A stretch of 64,000 nucleotides of DNA from Flavobacteriales bacterium (GTDB lineage Bacteria > Bacteroidota > Bacteroidia > Flavobacteriales_F > PHOS-HE28). Positions 35,386 to 43,995 of the stretch are shown here, piece after piece (positions within the stretch are counted from its first letter, which is position 1; each line of letters starts with the position of its first letter). The notes under the pieces are model-generated. The model saw only the letters and a program-made list of their open reading frames with translations. It did not search any database and was not told the origin of the DNA. The stretch spans positions 1-64,000 of the forward strand of contig JAHBUL010000006.1 of the NCBI GenBank assembly GCA_019638085.1. The letters run 5' to 3'. The translations under genes were made by a program, and so were the position numbers.

Positions 35386-35805
35386 CTATTTCCCATGTCT
35401 TTTCCAATAGCGTTTCCCATATCCGCACAACACTTCCTCTCCCACCCGGATGCGTCGCATGGCCCGAATGCAAACCTGCCCCTTGTCATCAAGTGCGATC
35501 TTTGCGTTGTTCCGTAGCACTGTTGTCGCGCTCCCTTGCGCATCATTCGCGAACTTGGCGAAGCCTTCCGTACCCATGGCATCCAAGGTGGTGCCATCCA
35601 GCAATTCCATGAAATAGCGGTCCAGCCCTTGGGCGGCACGGTCACTGGCTTCCCTTGCGGAAAGACGTTCCCCGTGGAAGATGGCGATCACTTCGTCCTT
35701 GTAGAGTGGAATGGCGGTGAAGAGCCCGAGCCCTGCATCCGGCAAGCTGGAAGGGGCGGTGTAGAGGTAGTCTTCCTCTTGATGTGGAATACCGTCGGGA
35801 TCCAT
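35386..35805 (-). CDS. SET-domain protein, copy 1
   Basis: The 139-residue protein resembles SET-domain lysine methyltransferases. It has AGLGLFTAIPLYKDEVIAIF (GxG SAM-binding turn; shown in part), GTEGFAKFANDAQG and NNAKIAL in place of the NHSCxPN motif, and IRVGEEVLCGYGKRYW as the C-terminal E-L-x-Y-D-Y-like block. The catalytic asparagine pattern is degenerate, so activity is uncertain. The ATG at 35805 (MDPDGIPHQ) is preferred because upstream codons are REP DNA. A nearly identical copy is at 38137; 430 bp of DNA is shared. Confidence 0.7.
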   Translation of the reverse strand: MDPDGIPHQEEDYLYTAPSSLPDAGLGLFTAIPLYKDEVIAIFHGERLSAREASDRAAQGLDRYFMELLDGTTLDAMGTEGFAKFANDAQGSATTVLRNNAKIALDDKGQVCIRAMRRIRVGEEVLCGYGKRYWKRHGK

Positions 35806-35823
35806 GCTGGTACGAACATAGTG
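35394..35823. repeat. 430-bp duplicated segment, copy 1
   Basis: The sequence from 35394 to 35823 is repeated without indels at 38163-38592, offset by exactly 2769 bp. Divergence is limited to scattered substitutions. The shared part covers nearly all of the SET gene and ends at GAACATAGTG. A REP copy begins 14 bp beyond this edge. Confidence 0.9.
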
Positions 35824-35836
35824 ATGGTGCCCCATC

Positions 35837-35914
35837 GCAGGGTCCGCTAATTGCCGGAGGTACATGTGGGCGTGACCCCAAAGTCCCCGCAGGGTCACCG
35901 CCTCGGGACCCTGC
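35837..35914. repeat. REP-family elements downstream of the RAYT gene
   Basis: GCAGGGTCCGCTAATTGCCGG followed by AGGTACATGTGGGCGTGACC is one degenerate REP unit (35837-35876; first string 21 bases, read as GCAGGGTCCGCT, AATTGCCGG). GCAGGGTC-ACCGCCTCGG-GACCCTGC (35889-35914) is a perfect hairpin with 8-bp stems. Both lie just beyond the stop of the transposase gene. Confidence 0.75.
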
Positions 35915-35940
35915 GCTGGGACTGTGCTCCTTTCGTGCGC

Positions 35941-36501
35941 TCACAACAATTCACCGAGATGCAATAACGGCACGACCGGTTCCGATCCGACCATGTAAAA
36001 ACCAGCGCTTGAATGCGGATACTTTGCTGGGTCTTCTGCAAGTGACCATTTGCCACGTACAGGGTTATGGTGGATGTAGTCGAGTTTCTGAAGTAGAAAC
36101 TTCTCGCTCCAACACTCCTTGATATCAGATGATGTTTCAAACACCCGATATCGTTGCCCATGCTTTGCATCGCCGTTGCGCACACCTGCTCTCATAACTT
36201 CGAGCAGGTCTTGATGACCGCCATCATTCAATCGTTTCCGGATCTCGTATGCCATGAAGCGTTTTCCTTCGGCGAGCAACTTGTTGATGGAACGGCCTTC
36301 ATTCATGCGGATCAGGAAATGCAAATGGTTCGGCATGATCACATAACCGACCATGCGTTCACCTTCATTGTGCAAGCGCTTGAACCAGTCGTAGACCCAA
36401 GGGTACATGGCAACACGTTCGATCATGGGCAACCACTGGAAGCAGGTGAAGGTGCAGAAGAACACTCCTCCGTGGATTGGCTGGTTGGTACGGGTGGTCA
36501 T
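35941..36501 (-). CDS. REP-associated tyrosine transposase (RAYT, Y1 family)
   Basis: The 186-residue protein is a Y1/TnpA_REP-type HUH nuclease, which cleaves single-stranded DNA next to REP hairpins. The HUH motif is MPNHLHFLI, preceded by GGVFFCTFTCFQWLPM and VYDWFKRL. The catalytic tyrosine is in LDYIHHNPVRGKW. The start at the ATG 36501 (MTTRTNQPIHGG) is 20 bases from the first unit of a REP array, and degenerate REPs lie past its stop, so the gene is flanked on both sides by its likely substrate. RAYTs are usually single-copy domesticated enzymes that spread REPs but not themselves. Confidence 0.88.
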   Translation of the reverse strand: MTTRTNQPIHGGVFFCTFTCFQWLPMIERVAMYPWVYDWFKRLHNEGERMVGYVIMPNHLHFLIRMNEGRSINKLLAEGKRFMAYEIRKRLNDGGHQDLLEVMRAGVRNGDAKHGQRYRVFETSSDIKECWSEKFLLQKLDYIHHNPVRGKWSLAEDPAKYPHSSAGFYMVGSEPVVPLLHLGELL

Positions 36502-36520
36502 TGGGGTGTAAGATAAAGCC

Positions 36521-36862
36521 GCAGGATCCGCTAGGTACCGGAGGTCATCCTTGGCGTGACCCTGCTGGAACACCCAACGCAGGGTCCGCTAGGTACCGGA
36601 GGTCATCCTTGGCGTGACCCTGCTGGAACACCCAACGCAGGGTCCGCTAGGTACCGGAGGTCATCCTTGGCGTGACCCTGATGGAACACGACCGCAGGGT
36701 CCGCTAGGTACCGGAGATAATTCTTGGCGTGACCCTGCTGGAACACGACCGCAGGGTCCGCTATGTACCGGAGGTCATCCTTGACGTGACCCTGATGGAA
36801 CACGACCGCAGGGTCCGCTAGGTACCGGAGGTCATTCTTGGCGTGACCCTGGTGAAACACCC
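36521..36862. repeat. Six-unit REP array next to the RAYT gene
   Basis: Units begin at 36521, 36579, 36637, 36694, 36751 and 36808, with a period of 57-58 bp. Consensus features are GCAGGGTC, CGCTAGGTACCGGAGGTCAT, CCTTGGCGT, GACCCTGC and TGGAACAC. GCAGGGTC and GACCCTGC bracket about 28 bases and pair as a hairpin; inner CGCTAGG and CCTTGGCG extend it. Unit 1 has one change (GCAGGATC). The array is continuous, with no unique spacers, so it is not a CRISPR array. Confidence 0.92.
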
Positions 36863-36917
36863 AGAAAATCTGCTACGGCCTGAAATGGCGGCGGTAGCAA
36901 GCGCTACGCTGGATTTT

Positions 36918-36937
36918 GCTCCGATAGGTATCGGAGC
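36918..36937. repeat. CCGATA/TATCGG palindrome
   Basis: GCTCCGATAGGTATCGGAGC is a perfect 20-bp palindrome in arms around a GG centre. It lies in the non-coding stretch between the REP array and the hydrolase gene (36863-37068), which otherwise shows short repeats (AGCGCTACGCT, CTTCCGCTACGCC) and no gene. Confidence 0.85.
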
Positions 36938-37068
36938 GGCACCGTAGCTTCCGCTACGCCTTCTCTCCAAAACCCTTGCTACCATTGCGATTTCAACCCT
37001 CTTTACGAAGTTCTACTGCATAATCCGGGTGCTACGACGGAGTAGGAACGTGTTACCCAATTTGAACT

Positions 37069-38133
37069 TCACTGGGAGCTTTTGCCTATATGGCTCCATT
37101 GCAAAACATCCCCGATCACCCGCGCCCAATGCGCTCCGTTCTTGTGGTCCGGTATGCCGTTCCGCAATTCGAAGAAGTTGTGGTCCAGGCCCACGTACGG
37201 TTTTAGTGTGTAGTTCGACTTCCCGTGGCTGATGAAGGCGAGCGGCAGCAGATCGCAATTCTCGGCGATGGGGTCTTCCGTGCCGTAGCCGATGAAGATC
37301 GGAACATCGATCCGGAGCAAGTACGGGACGTAATCGATGGAGAAAGTCGTCCATGCGAGATGCCCTGATGCGGCATCGTTGGGCGATGCGTGGATGGCCT
37401 TCCAACGTCGGTACAACGAATCCAACCGGGCTTGATATTCCGCGCTGGTAAGCCGCTCGGACCTGAGCTTGTTCCGTTCGCGCCGGACCAGTTCATCGTA
37501 CCGGCCGAAGGCATTGAAGCCGAGCAATGCAACGGAAGCTATATGCTTGTTCTCCGCAGCCACCACCGCTGCAACCTTAGCTCCTTGGGAATGGCCGATC
37601 AGGATCAGGCTATCCTTCTTCACCCATGATCTTTCCATGAGGTCAGCGATCACACGATCAGCACGTGCCACGTAGTTGTCCAGGTAATTGGCTTGTAAAT
37701 ATGTCGGGCTGAATATGTTGGGCTTCGCCGTGTCAGGCACATAGTTGAAGTCGGCGTCCAGATGGTCCAGGCCTGCACTGAGCGGGGTTTTGGGCATTGA
37801 AATTTCTACCACGTTGTATTGCTTAATCAACAGCGAAGCATCAAACGGCAAGTTCACCTGCTTGAAGGTGCCCATATCGAAGATCAAGGGTGCGGGTAAT
37901 GATCCTTGCAGGAAAAGTATGGTTGGCTTGGCGGCGGTGGTATCCGTACCGACCTTGATGTAATCGATGGTGTCCGTGGGCGTATGGATGGAAAACGAAA
38001 GCACATCGAGTCCTTCGATCTTGGAAGGTGTTCCGGCTCCTGCCCCGGCCTTAGGTTGATCAAGAAGTGATGGATCCGGCGCGTTGTTACATGCGGCACA
38101 CACGATGATAAGGACGATGGATAAATGTTTCAT
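37069..38133 (-). CDS. Alpha/beta hydrolase, lipoprotein
   Basis: The 354-residue protein starts with a lipoprotein signal (MKHLSIVLIIVCAAC; the Cys is the lipidation site). It contains the nucleophile elbow LIGHSQGAK (Ser), FIGYGTEDPI (Asp) and VGLDHNFFE (His), a complete catalytic triad. A long helical lid (about residues 210-260) lies between Ser and Asp. The substrate is unknown; esterase or peptidase are likely. The start ATG is 3 bases after the stop of SET copy 2, so the two may be one operon. Confidence 0.85.
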   Translation of the reverse strand: MKHLSIVLIIVCAACNNAPDPSLLDQPKAGAGAGTPSKIEGLDVLSFSIHTPTDTIDYIKVGTDTTAAKPTILFLQGSLPAPLIFDMGTFKQVNLPFDASLLIKQYNVVEISMPKTPLSAGLDHLDADFNYVPDTAKPNIFSPTYLQANYLDNYVARADRVIADLMERSWVKKDSLILIGHSQGAKVAAVVAAENKHIASVALLGFNAFGRYDELVRRERNKLRSERLTSAEYQARLDSLYRRWKAIHASPNDAASGHLAWTTFSIDYVPYLLRIDVPIFIGYGTEDPIAENCDLLPLAFISHGKSNYTLKPYVGLDHNFFELRNGIPDHKNGAHWARVIGDVLQWSHIGKSSQ

Positions 38134-38136
38134 CCG

Positions 38137-38574
38137 TTACTCTGCTTCGATGTCTTGCACCCCATGTCTTTTCCAATACCGCTTGCCATAACCACATAGC
38201 ACTTCCTCTCCCACCCGGATGCGTCGCATGGCCCGAATGCAAACCTGCCCCTTGTCATCAAGTGCGATCTTTGCGTTGTTCCGTAGCACCGTTGTCGCGC
38301 TGCCCTGCGCATCGTTCGCGAACTTGGCGAAGCCCTCCGTACCCATGGCATCCAAGGTGGTGCCGTCCGGTAGTTCCATGAAATAGCGGTCCAGCCATTG
38401 GGCGGCACGGTCGCTGGCTTCCCTTGCGGAAAGACGTTCCCCGTAGAAGATGGCGATCACTTCGTCCTTGTACAGTGGAATGGCGGTGAAGAGCCCGAGC
38501 CCCGCATCCGGCAAGCTGGAAGGGGCGGTGTAGAGGTAGTCTTCCTCTTGATGTGGAATACCGTCGGGATCCAT
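38137..38574 (-). CDS. SET-domain protein, copy 2
   Basis: The 145-residue protein differs from copy 1 at only a few positions (HGERL to YGERL, QGLDRYF to QWLDRYF, LLDGTTL to LPDGTTL) and in its last six residues (VQDIEAE replaces K). The same SET-like elements are present. The C-terminal extension and the operon-like spacing to the hydrolase suggest that this may be the original copy. Start at 38574. Confidence 0.72.
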   Translation of the reverse strand: MDPDGIPHQEEDYLYTAPSSLPDAGLGLFTAIPLYKDEVIAIFYGERLSAREASDRAAQWLDRYFMELPDGTTLDAMGTEGFAKFANDAQGSATTVLRNNAKIALDDKGQVCIRAMRRIRVGEEVLCGYGKRYWKRHGVQDIEAE

Positions 38575-38592
38575 GCTGGTACGAACATAGTG
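38163..38592. repeat. 430-bp duplicated segment, copy 2
   Basis: Partner of the block at 35394-35823, in the same orientation. Beyond 38592 the flank changes to CCCAGGTCCGCAC, which does not match copy 1. Confidence 0.9.
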
Positions 38593-38618
38593 CCCAGGTC
38601 CGCACTACCGATAAACAG

Positions 38619-38643
38619 CAAGGTCCCTCGATGAGGGACCTTG
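38619..38643 (-). terminator. Terminator-like hairpin after the OmpA gene
   Basis: AAGGTCCCTC (38620-38629) pairs with GAGGGACCTT (38633-38642) around a GAT loop, 21 bases after the stop of the minus-strand OmpA-family gene. There is no long T-run on the minus strand, so termination strength is uncertain. Confidence 0.6.
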
Positions 38644-38663
38644 CCAAAGAGCGTTGGGAAGGA

Positions 38664-39536
38664 TTACTCCCCACCTTCTTCACCGGTGGCCTTCTTCAGT
38701 CCGTCCTCGATCATATCGTAGAACTGGTCGATCTTTGGAAGGATCACAATGCGGGTGCGCCGGTTCGCAGAGCGGTGTTCGGGCGTGTCATTCGCCACCA
38801 AAGGCATATACTCCCCACGACCACCGGCAGTAATGCGGCTTGGAGCTACACCTAGATCCTTGGTGAGCACGCGGGTAATGGCCGTGGCACGTAGCACGCT
38901 GAGGTCCCAGTTGTCCTTGATGCAGTCCTTGCTGATGGGCACATTGTCCGTGTGTCCTTCCACGAGGATGTCCATTTGCGGCTTGTCGTTCACCACGGTG
39001 GCCACCTTGCCGAGCACCTCTTTGGCACGTGGACCGATGGTGGTGCTGCCGCTGGGGAAGAGCATCTTGTCACTCAGTGAAATGAAGACCACGCTCTTTT
39101 CCACGTTCACCACCACATCGGTGTCGTTGAGGTTCCCGAGCGAACTCTTAAGGCTGACAACCAACGCCAGCGTGATCGAATCCTTCTTGGTCAGCGCTTC
39201 TTGCATGGAGCGGATCTGTAGGTCCTTCTCCTTGATACTTTCGAGGGACTTCTCCAAGTTGGAGGCCTCCTTGGCACTGAGGGTGGCCATGTTGCCCACA
39301 TTGTTCAGCAGCGCCTGATTGGTAAGGCTCATCTCGGTCACCTGATCCTTGAGATGGTCATTACTGATCTGCAGGTTGGTCAGCCTGTTCTCTGCATCGG
39401 TCCGTGCCCGGTTGCATTCATCCAGCTTACTGTTCAACGTTGCATTGGAGAGTTGGATAGCCGTGTACTTCTTTTTGGAGACACAGGAGCCGAGCGTGAG
39501 CGATGCGGCAAGGAGGAGGAGAAGTGGTTTGTTCAT
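38664..39536 (-). CDS. OmpA-family lipoprotein
   Basis: The 290-residue lipoprotein (signal MNKPLLLLLAASLTLGSC, Cys lipidation site) has a coiled-coil segment (about residues 30-120) and a C-terminal OmpA/MotB peptidoglycan-binding domain: LFPSGSTTIGPRAKEVL, EGHTDNVPISKDCIKDNWDLS, then HRSANRRTRIVILP. It anchors the outer membrane to the cell wall. A TATCTTCG box (39557-39564, minus strand) lies 21 bases upstream and fits the -7 motif. Followed by a hairpin. Confidence 0.9.
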   Translation of the reverse strand: MNKPLLLLLAASLTLGSCVSKKKYTAIQLSNATLNSKLDECNRARTDAENRLTNLQISNDHLKDQVTEMSLTNQALLNNVGNMATLSAKEASNLEKSLESIKEKDLQIRSMQEALTKKDSITLALVVSLKSSLGNLNDTDVVVNVEKSVVFISLSDKMLFPSGSTTIGPRAKEVLGKVATVVNDKPQMDILVEGHTDNVPISKDCIKDNWDLSVLRATAITRVLTKDLGVAPSRITAGGRGEYMPLVANDTPEHRSANRRTRIVILPKIDQFYDMIEDGLKKATGEEGGE

Positions 39537-39806
39537 AGGCGGGATGATTGATGCTTCGAAGATAGCTCGCTGTTGCGTTCAGGCCTGATCTGACCGGCCT
39601 TTTGGGACAACGTTCTGGGCGGGCCATTGTTCGGCTTACTTCCAGGACACTCTTCACTACCCGGGATACAGGATACGGAAAGTCCCGATCACGAATTGAA
39701 GTTTGGCAGCCCGAAGACAATGGAACGTGGTTACTTTGTGGAACGATCCGGATAGGGCCGTACTGCGATACGATCCATCTTTACACCCACCCAAACTGCA
39801 ACACTG

Positions 39807-41288
39807 ATGAAGGACAAAAAGGGAAAGACGAAAAAAAAGGACAAGCAAGACAAGCAAAAGCTGACGTCCATTTCGGGCTGTCCGGTGGTGGACAACCAGA
39901 ACGTGATGACCGCCGGGCCACGTGGGCCACAGTTGTTGCAGGACGTTTGGTTCCTGGAGAAGCTCGCTCACTTCGATCGCGAGGTGATCCCCGAGCGACG
40001 CATGCATGCCAAAGGTTCCGGAGCGTATGGCACCTTCACCGTCACCAAGGACATCACGAAGTACACCCGGGCGAAGCTGTTCTCCAAGGTGGGGAAGAAG
40101 ACGGAGATCTTTGCGCGCTTTTCCACCGTGGCCGGAGAGCGTGGTGCTGCCGATGCCGAGCGGGACATCCGTGGCTTTGCCGTGAAATTCTATACCGAGG
40201 AAGGTAATTGGGACCTGGTGGGCAACAACACGCCGGTGTTCTTCATGCGCGACCCGCTGAAGTTCCCTGACCTCAACCACGCCGTGAAGCGTGACCCACG
40301 CACCAATATGCGCAGCGCCGGCAACAACTGGGATTTTTGGACCAACCTGCCCGAGGCGATCCACCAAGTGACCATTCTGATGAGCGATCGCGGCCTTCCC
40401 GACGGCTATCGCCACATGCACGGTTTCGGCTCGCACACCTTCAGCTTCATCAATGCCAAGAATGAGCGCTTCTGGGTGAAGTTCCACCACGTGTGCCAGC
40501 AGGGCATCAAGAACCTCACCGACGCACAAGCTGCAGCCCTTGTCGGAAAGGACCGGGAGAGCGCGCAGCGCGACCTTTACGAGGCCATCGAGAACAAGAA
40601 ATACCCGAAGTGGAAATTATGCGTGCAGGTGATGCCCGAGAAGGACGCGGCCAAAGTGCCGTACAATCCCTTCGACCTTTCCAAGGTGTGGCCCCACGGC
40701 GACTATCCGTTGATCGAGGTGGGCGTATGGGAGCTGAACCGCAATCCGGAGAACTACTTCGCGGAAGTGGAACAAGCGGCGTTCAATCCGGCGCATGTGG
40801 TGCCCGGCATCGGCTTCTCACCGGACAAGATGCTGCAAGGGCGGCTCTTCTCCTACGGTGATGCTCAGCGGTATCGTTTGGGGATCAACCACCAGCAGAT
40901 CCCGGTGAACGCACCCAAGTGCCCCGTACACAGTTTCCACCGCGATGGCAGCATGCGCGTGGATGGCAACCACGGTAGCACCTTGCACTATGAACCCAAT
41001 AGTTATGGTGAATGGCAGGATCAACCGGACTTCGCTGAGCCGCCATTGGCCTTGGAAGGAGCCGCCGACCACTGGGACCATAAGGTGGACACGGACTACT
41101 TCTCGCAACCACGTGCGCTGTTCAACCTGATGAAGCCTGCGCAAAAGCAGGTGCTGTTCGACAATACGGCGCGCGCCATGGGCGATGCACCGCGTATGGT
41201 GAAGATGCGCCACATTGCCAATTGCACCAAAGTGGACCCGGCTTATGGGAAGGGTGTTGCCAAGGCGTTGAAGTTGCCGATGAAGTAG
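39807..41288 (+). CDS. katA: Monofunctional catalase, clade 3 type
   Basis: The 493-residue heme enzyme breaks down hydrogen peroxide. [20 protein letters not shown] holds the catalytic His, [13 protein letters not shown] the catalytic Asn, and [14 protein letters not shown] the proximal Tyr heme ligand. The size and the absence of a C-terminal flavodoxin-like domain put it in the small-subunit group. The lysine-rich N-terminus ([17 protein letters not shown]) is unusual in length but compatible. The gene is single and followed by a REP copy and a hairpin. Confidence 0.95.
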   Translation: MKDKKGKTKKKDKQDKQKLTSISGCPVVDNQNVMTAGPRGPQLLQDVWFLEKLAHFDREVIPERRMHAKGSGAYGTFTVTKDITKYTRAKLFSKVGKKTEIFARFSTVAGERGAADAERDIRGFAVKFYTEEGNWDLVGNNTPVFFMRDPLKFPDLNHAVKRDPRTNMRSAGNNWDFWTNLPEAIHQVTILMSDRGLPDGYRHMHGFGSHTFSFINAKNERFWVKFHHVCQQGIKNLTDAQAAALVGKDRESAQRDLYEAIENKKYPKWKLCVQVMPEKDAAKVPYNPFDLSKVWPHGDYPLIEVGVWELNRNPENYFAEVEQAAFNPAHVVPGIGFSPDKMLQGRLFSYGDAQRYRLGINHQQIPVNAPKCPVHSFHRDGSMRVDGNHGSTLHYEPNSYGEWQDQPDFAEPPLALEGAADHWDHKVDTDYFSQPRALFNLMKPAQKQVLFDNTARAMGDAPRMVKMRHIANCTKVDPAYGKGVAKALKLPMK

Positions 41289-41296
41289 CGAACATC

Positions 41297-41344
41297 GCAG
41301 GGTCCGCTTGGTGCCGGAGGCGCATGTTGGCGTGACCCTGCTGG
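41297..41344. repeat. Solitary REP unit after catalase
   Basis: GCAGGGTCCGCTTGGTGCCGG continues with AGGCGCATGTTGGCGTGACC and CTGCTGGG (in parts; first string read GCAGGGTCCGC, TTGGTGCCGG). It matches the array at 36521-36862 including the outer GCAGGGTC/GACCCTGC pair. It begins 9 bases after the catalase stop codon. Confidence 0.8.
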
Positions 41345-41369
41345 GACGTTGGTTGCGCATTGATCGGAG

Positions 41370-41397
41370 CGCCCGTGGACGAAAAGGACCACGGGCG
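41370..41397 (+). terminator. Hairpin between catalase and the Spm-like gene
   Basis: CGCCCGTGG and CCACGGGCG pair (9 bp) around a 10-base loop, 82 bases after the catalase stop. There is no T-run after it, so it may act with the REP hairpin as a combined terminator. Confidence 0.45.
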
Positions 41398-41494
41398 TTC
41401 CGGCATTCGTACACATCGGGTTGTTCACGTCTGGTGGCCCTTGGGTTCCGCACCGGGCTTGTAGTTCCGCTTCTTTGCAGGGCAATCCTCGCGC

Positions 41495-42922
41495 ATGGCC
41501 CTAAGTCGGTTCTGGACCTTCATCCTCATCCTTAGCATCGGCTACGCGCTGGTGATGCTGGCCACCGGCAGGCAGCACAGTTTGGGCACGCTGGTGAACG
41601 GGAACCAAGGCGACCCGTTGATGGTGGCCGAAAAGGATAGTGTCGAGTTGACCGGCACGGCACTGCTGCTGGACTTGCGCGCCGCAGGCGATGAAGGCGT
41701 GATGCGTGGTGACACATTGATCACCATGGGCAAGGGTGGCATGGTGCGCTACAGCCATGGCACACAAGCGGCCGATGGCCTGTTCGAGACCTGCAAGAAC
41801 ACGGTAATGGACCTGTGGCTTCCGTTGATCGGCTACCTCACCTTCTTCTGCGGACTGATGAACCTGCTGGTGGATTCACGTGCCATGGAAAAGCTGGCCC
41901 GCTTCCTCTCCCCCATCTTCGGAAAGATCTTCCCGGACCTTCCGAAGGACCATCCGGCATACGGATACATGACCTTGAATTTCGCTGCCAACTTCCTCGG
42001 TCTGGACAATGCTGCCACACCCTTCGGCCTGAAGGCCATGGAGAGCATGCAGGAGAACAATCCTACACCGGACAAGGCCACCAACAGCCAGATCATGTTC
42101 CTCTGTCTGCATGCGGCGGGCCTTACGTTACTGCCCACTTCCATCATCGGCTATCGCGCCGCCATGGGCGCGGCGAATCCTGCCGACATCATGATCCCGA
42201 TGATCGTCACCAGCTTCGTTGGCACGTTGGCCGCTCTGCTCTTCGTGAGCATCCGCCAGCGCATCAACCTGTTCAATCTGCCGGTCATGCTGTTCGTGGT
42301 CGGTGTCAGCGTCACCATCGGTGGCCTGATGGTCTATATCAGCGGGCTTGCTGGCGCGGCGAAATTCCACTTCACGGACAACCTCGGCAACGGCATGTTG
42401 CTCGGCATCATCCTCTTGATCGTTGGTTATGCGTTCCTGCATGAGCGTTACTTCAAGGAGAAGGGCACCAACATGTTCGACTCGTTCATCCACGGGAGCA
42501 AGGATGGCTGGACCACCGGCTTGCGCGTGCTGCCGTACATGATCGCCATGCTGTGCGCGCTGAGCATCTTCCGCAACAGCGGCCTGATGACCATAGTGAT
42601 GGATGGGATGTCCACGGCACTCGCCTTCTTCAAAGTGGACCGCGAGATCATCGATGCCATTCCCGTGGCGATCATGCGGCCCTTCAGTGCGGGCGGTGCG
42701 CGCGGCTTCATGCTGGATGCCATGAAGACCTACGGCGCGGACAGCCTCACCGGCCAACTTTCCAGCATTCTGCAAGGTGCTGCCGAGACCACCTTCTATG
42801 TGATCGCGCTATACTTCGGTGCAGTGAACGTGAAGGACACGCGCTACACCTTGGGCATCATGCTGCTGGTGGACCTGGTTTGCGTGCTCACTGCGATCGT
42901 GGTGTGCTCGTTGTATTTCTGA
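41495..42922 (+). CDS. Fused SpmA/SpmB-type nucleoside-recognition membrane protein
   Basis: The 475-residue membrane protein carries two Gate/nucleoside-recognition domains, equivalent to SpmA and SpmB of spore formers joined in one chain. The first has FAANFLGLDNAATPFGLKAM; the second has GFMLDAMKTYGADSLTGQL and GAAETTFYVIALYFGAV. An extra periplasmic segment lies near residues 30-90 after the first helix. Non-sporulating Bacteroidota keep such fusions; the transported compound is not known. The start ATG is 98 bases after the preceding hairpin. Confidence 0.82.
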   Translation: MALSRFWTFILILSIGYALVMLATGRQHSLGTLVNGNQGDPLMVAEKDSVELTGTALLLDLRAAGDEGVMRGDTLITMGKGGMVRYSHGTQAADGLFETCKNTVMDLWLPLIGYLTFFCGLMNLLVDSRAMEKLARFLSPIFGKIFPDLPKDHPAYGYMTLNFAANFLGLDNAATPFGLKAMESMQENNPTPDKATNSQIMFLCLHAAGLTLLPTSIIGYRAAMGAANPADIMIPMIVTSFVGTLAALLFVSIRQRINLFNLPVMLFVVGVSVTIGGLMVYISGLAGAAKFHFTDNLGNGMLLGIILLIVGYAFLHERYFKEKGTNMFDSFIHGSKDGWTTGLRVLPYMIAMLCALSIFRNSGLMTIVMDGMSTALAFFKVDREIIDAIPVAIMRPFSAGGARGFMLDAMKTYGADSLTGQLSSILQGAAETTFYVIALYFGAVNVKDTRYTLGIMLLVDLVCVLTAIVVCSLYF

Positions 42923-42936
42923 TCATGTGGTTTGCT

Positions 42937-43028
42937 CCACAGAGGCACCCTTCGACTCCTCGAACGCTGTGCGTTCCGCGGAGTATCGCTTCGCCATTGC
43001 TCTGGGCAGGCGGAGGACACAGAGAATA
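42937..43028. repeat. Interrupted CACAGAG-word element
   Basis: CCACAGAGGCA (42937-42947) and GGAGGACACAGAGAAT (43012-43027) look like two halves of the common string found at 14.6-14.9 and 20.6 kb, separated by about 65 bases (CCTTCGACTCCTCGAACGCT and following). The insert contains GAACGC and GCGTTC, an inverted repeat around TGT. Confidence 0.5.
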
Positions 43029-43125
43029 TTCGATCCTTGAAGGTAATAAGATAGAAGCCACTGCAGTCGGCGACCGTGGAGTTCGCGGGAACCAACATCA
43101 GCTGATCATCTTCACCTTTGCATGA

Positions 43126-43926
43126 ATGGAAGATCATGCTGAGTCCTTTGCCCTGAACCGCGCGCTTTGGAATGCCCGGACCACCCATCATGTCGGGTCG
43201 AAGTTCTACGATGTGGAAGCCTTCCTTGGTGGAAGGAATTCCTTGAGCGCGAAAGAGCTTGAGCTGCTGGGCGACATGGCCGGAAAGAAAGTATTGCACT
43301 TGCAATGCCACTTCGGTCTGGACACGCTTTCGTTGGCTCGCACGGGCGCTGAGGCGACAGGTCTTGACCTTTCCGATGTGGCGATCGGCGAAGCGCGAAA
43401 ACTCGCCACACGCGCCGGGTTGTCAGCGGAATTCATTGAAGCGAACGTGCTCGACCTTCAGCCGGAATTGGAAGGGAAGTTCGACATCGTGTTCACCAGT
43501 TACGGCGTGCTGGGATGGTTGCCGGAGTTGAACAGTTGGGCGCGCAACATCGCACGCTACCTCAAGCCGGGCGGCCGCTTGGTACTGGTGGAATTCCATC
43601 CCGCCGTGTGGATGTTCAACAATGCATTCACGGAGATCGCATACTCGTATTTTAACCGGGAACTGATCGAGGAAACGGAGCAGAACACTTATGCAGACGC
43701 GAACGCAGTGATCAACTTGAAGTCGCATGGCTGGAACCATTCCTTGGCGGAAACGATGACCGCACTGCTGGAAGCCGGACTTCGGATCGATCGCTTTGAG
43801 GAATTGGACGGCTCTCCGCACGATTGCTTTGAAAGGACCGTGAAGGGTCCGGACGGCATGTTCCGGATCTCCGGCATGGAAGGAAAGTTGCCCATGGTGT
43901 TCGCCGTGGTGGCATCGCGTATGTAG
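43126..43926 (+). CDS. Class I SAM-dependent methyltransferase
   Basis: The 266-residue protein has a Rossmann methyltransferase core: KVLHLQCHFGLDTLSLARTG (motif I), ATGLDLSDVAIGEA (acidic SAM ribose binder), FIEANVLDL, and IARYLKPGGRLVLVEFHP. The family is common and the substrate cannot be read from sequence. The start ATG at 43126 is preceded by TTTGC at 43117-43121. The next gene (SET) starts 69 bp after its stop, so three methyltransferase-fold or SET genes lie in a row. Confidence 0.85.
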   Translation: MEDHAESFALNRALWNARTTHHVGSKFYDVEAFLGGRNSLSAKELELLGDMAGKKVLHLQCHFGLDTLSLARTGAEATGLDLSDVAIGEARKLATRAGLSAEFIEANVLDLQPELEGKFDIVFTSYGVLGWLPELNSWARNIARYLKPGGRLVLVEFHPAVWMFNNAFTEIAYSYFNRELIEETEQNTYADANAVINLKSHGWNHSLAETMTALLEAGLRIDRFEELDGSPHDCFERTVKGPDGMFRISGMEGKLPMVFAVVASRM

Positions 43927-43995
43927 GAACGAACTGATGCCGATCAACGACATGGATACGGTGCAGTAGTAGATTCGCGCCTCTTTTCGCAGCCC

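Noticed and set aside
36603..36860. Minus-strand reading frame with repeated GHAKDDLRYLADPA units
   Set aside because: It is the translation of the REP array. Its period is just the 57-bp repeat unit, and there is no fold or start signal.
36521..36862. CRISPR array
   Set aside because: Units are contiguous 57-58 bp repeats with no variable spacers and no cas genes nearby; a RAYT gene explains them better.
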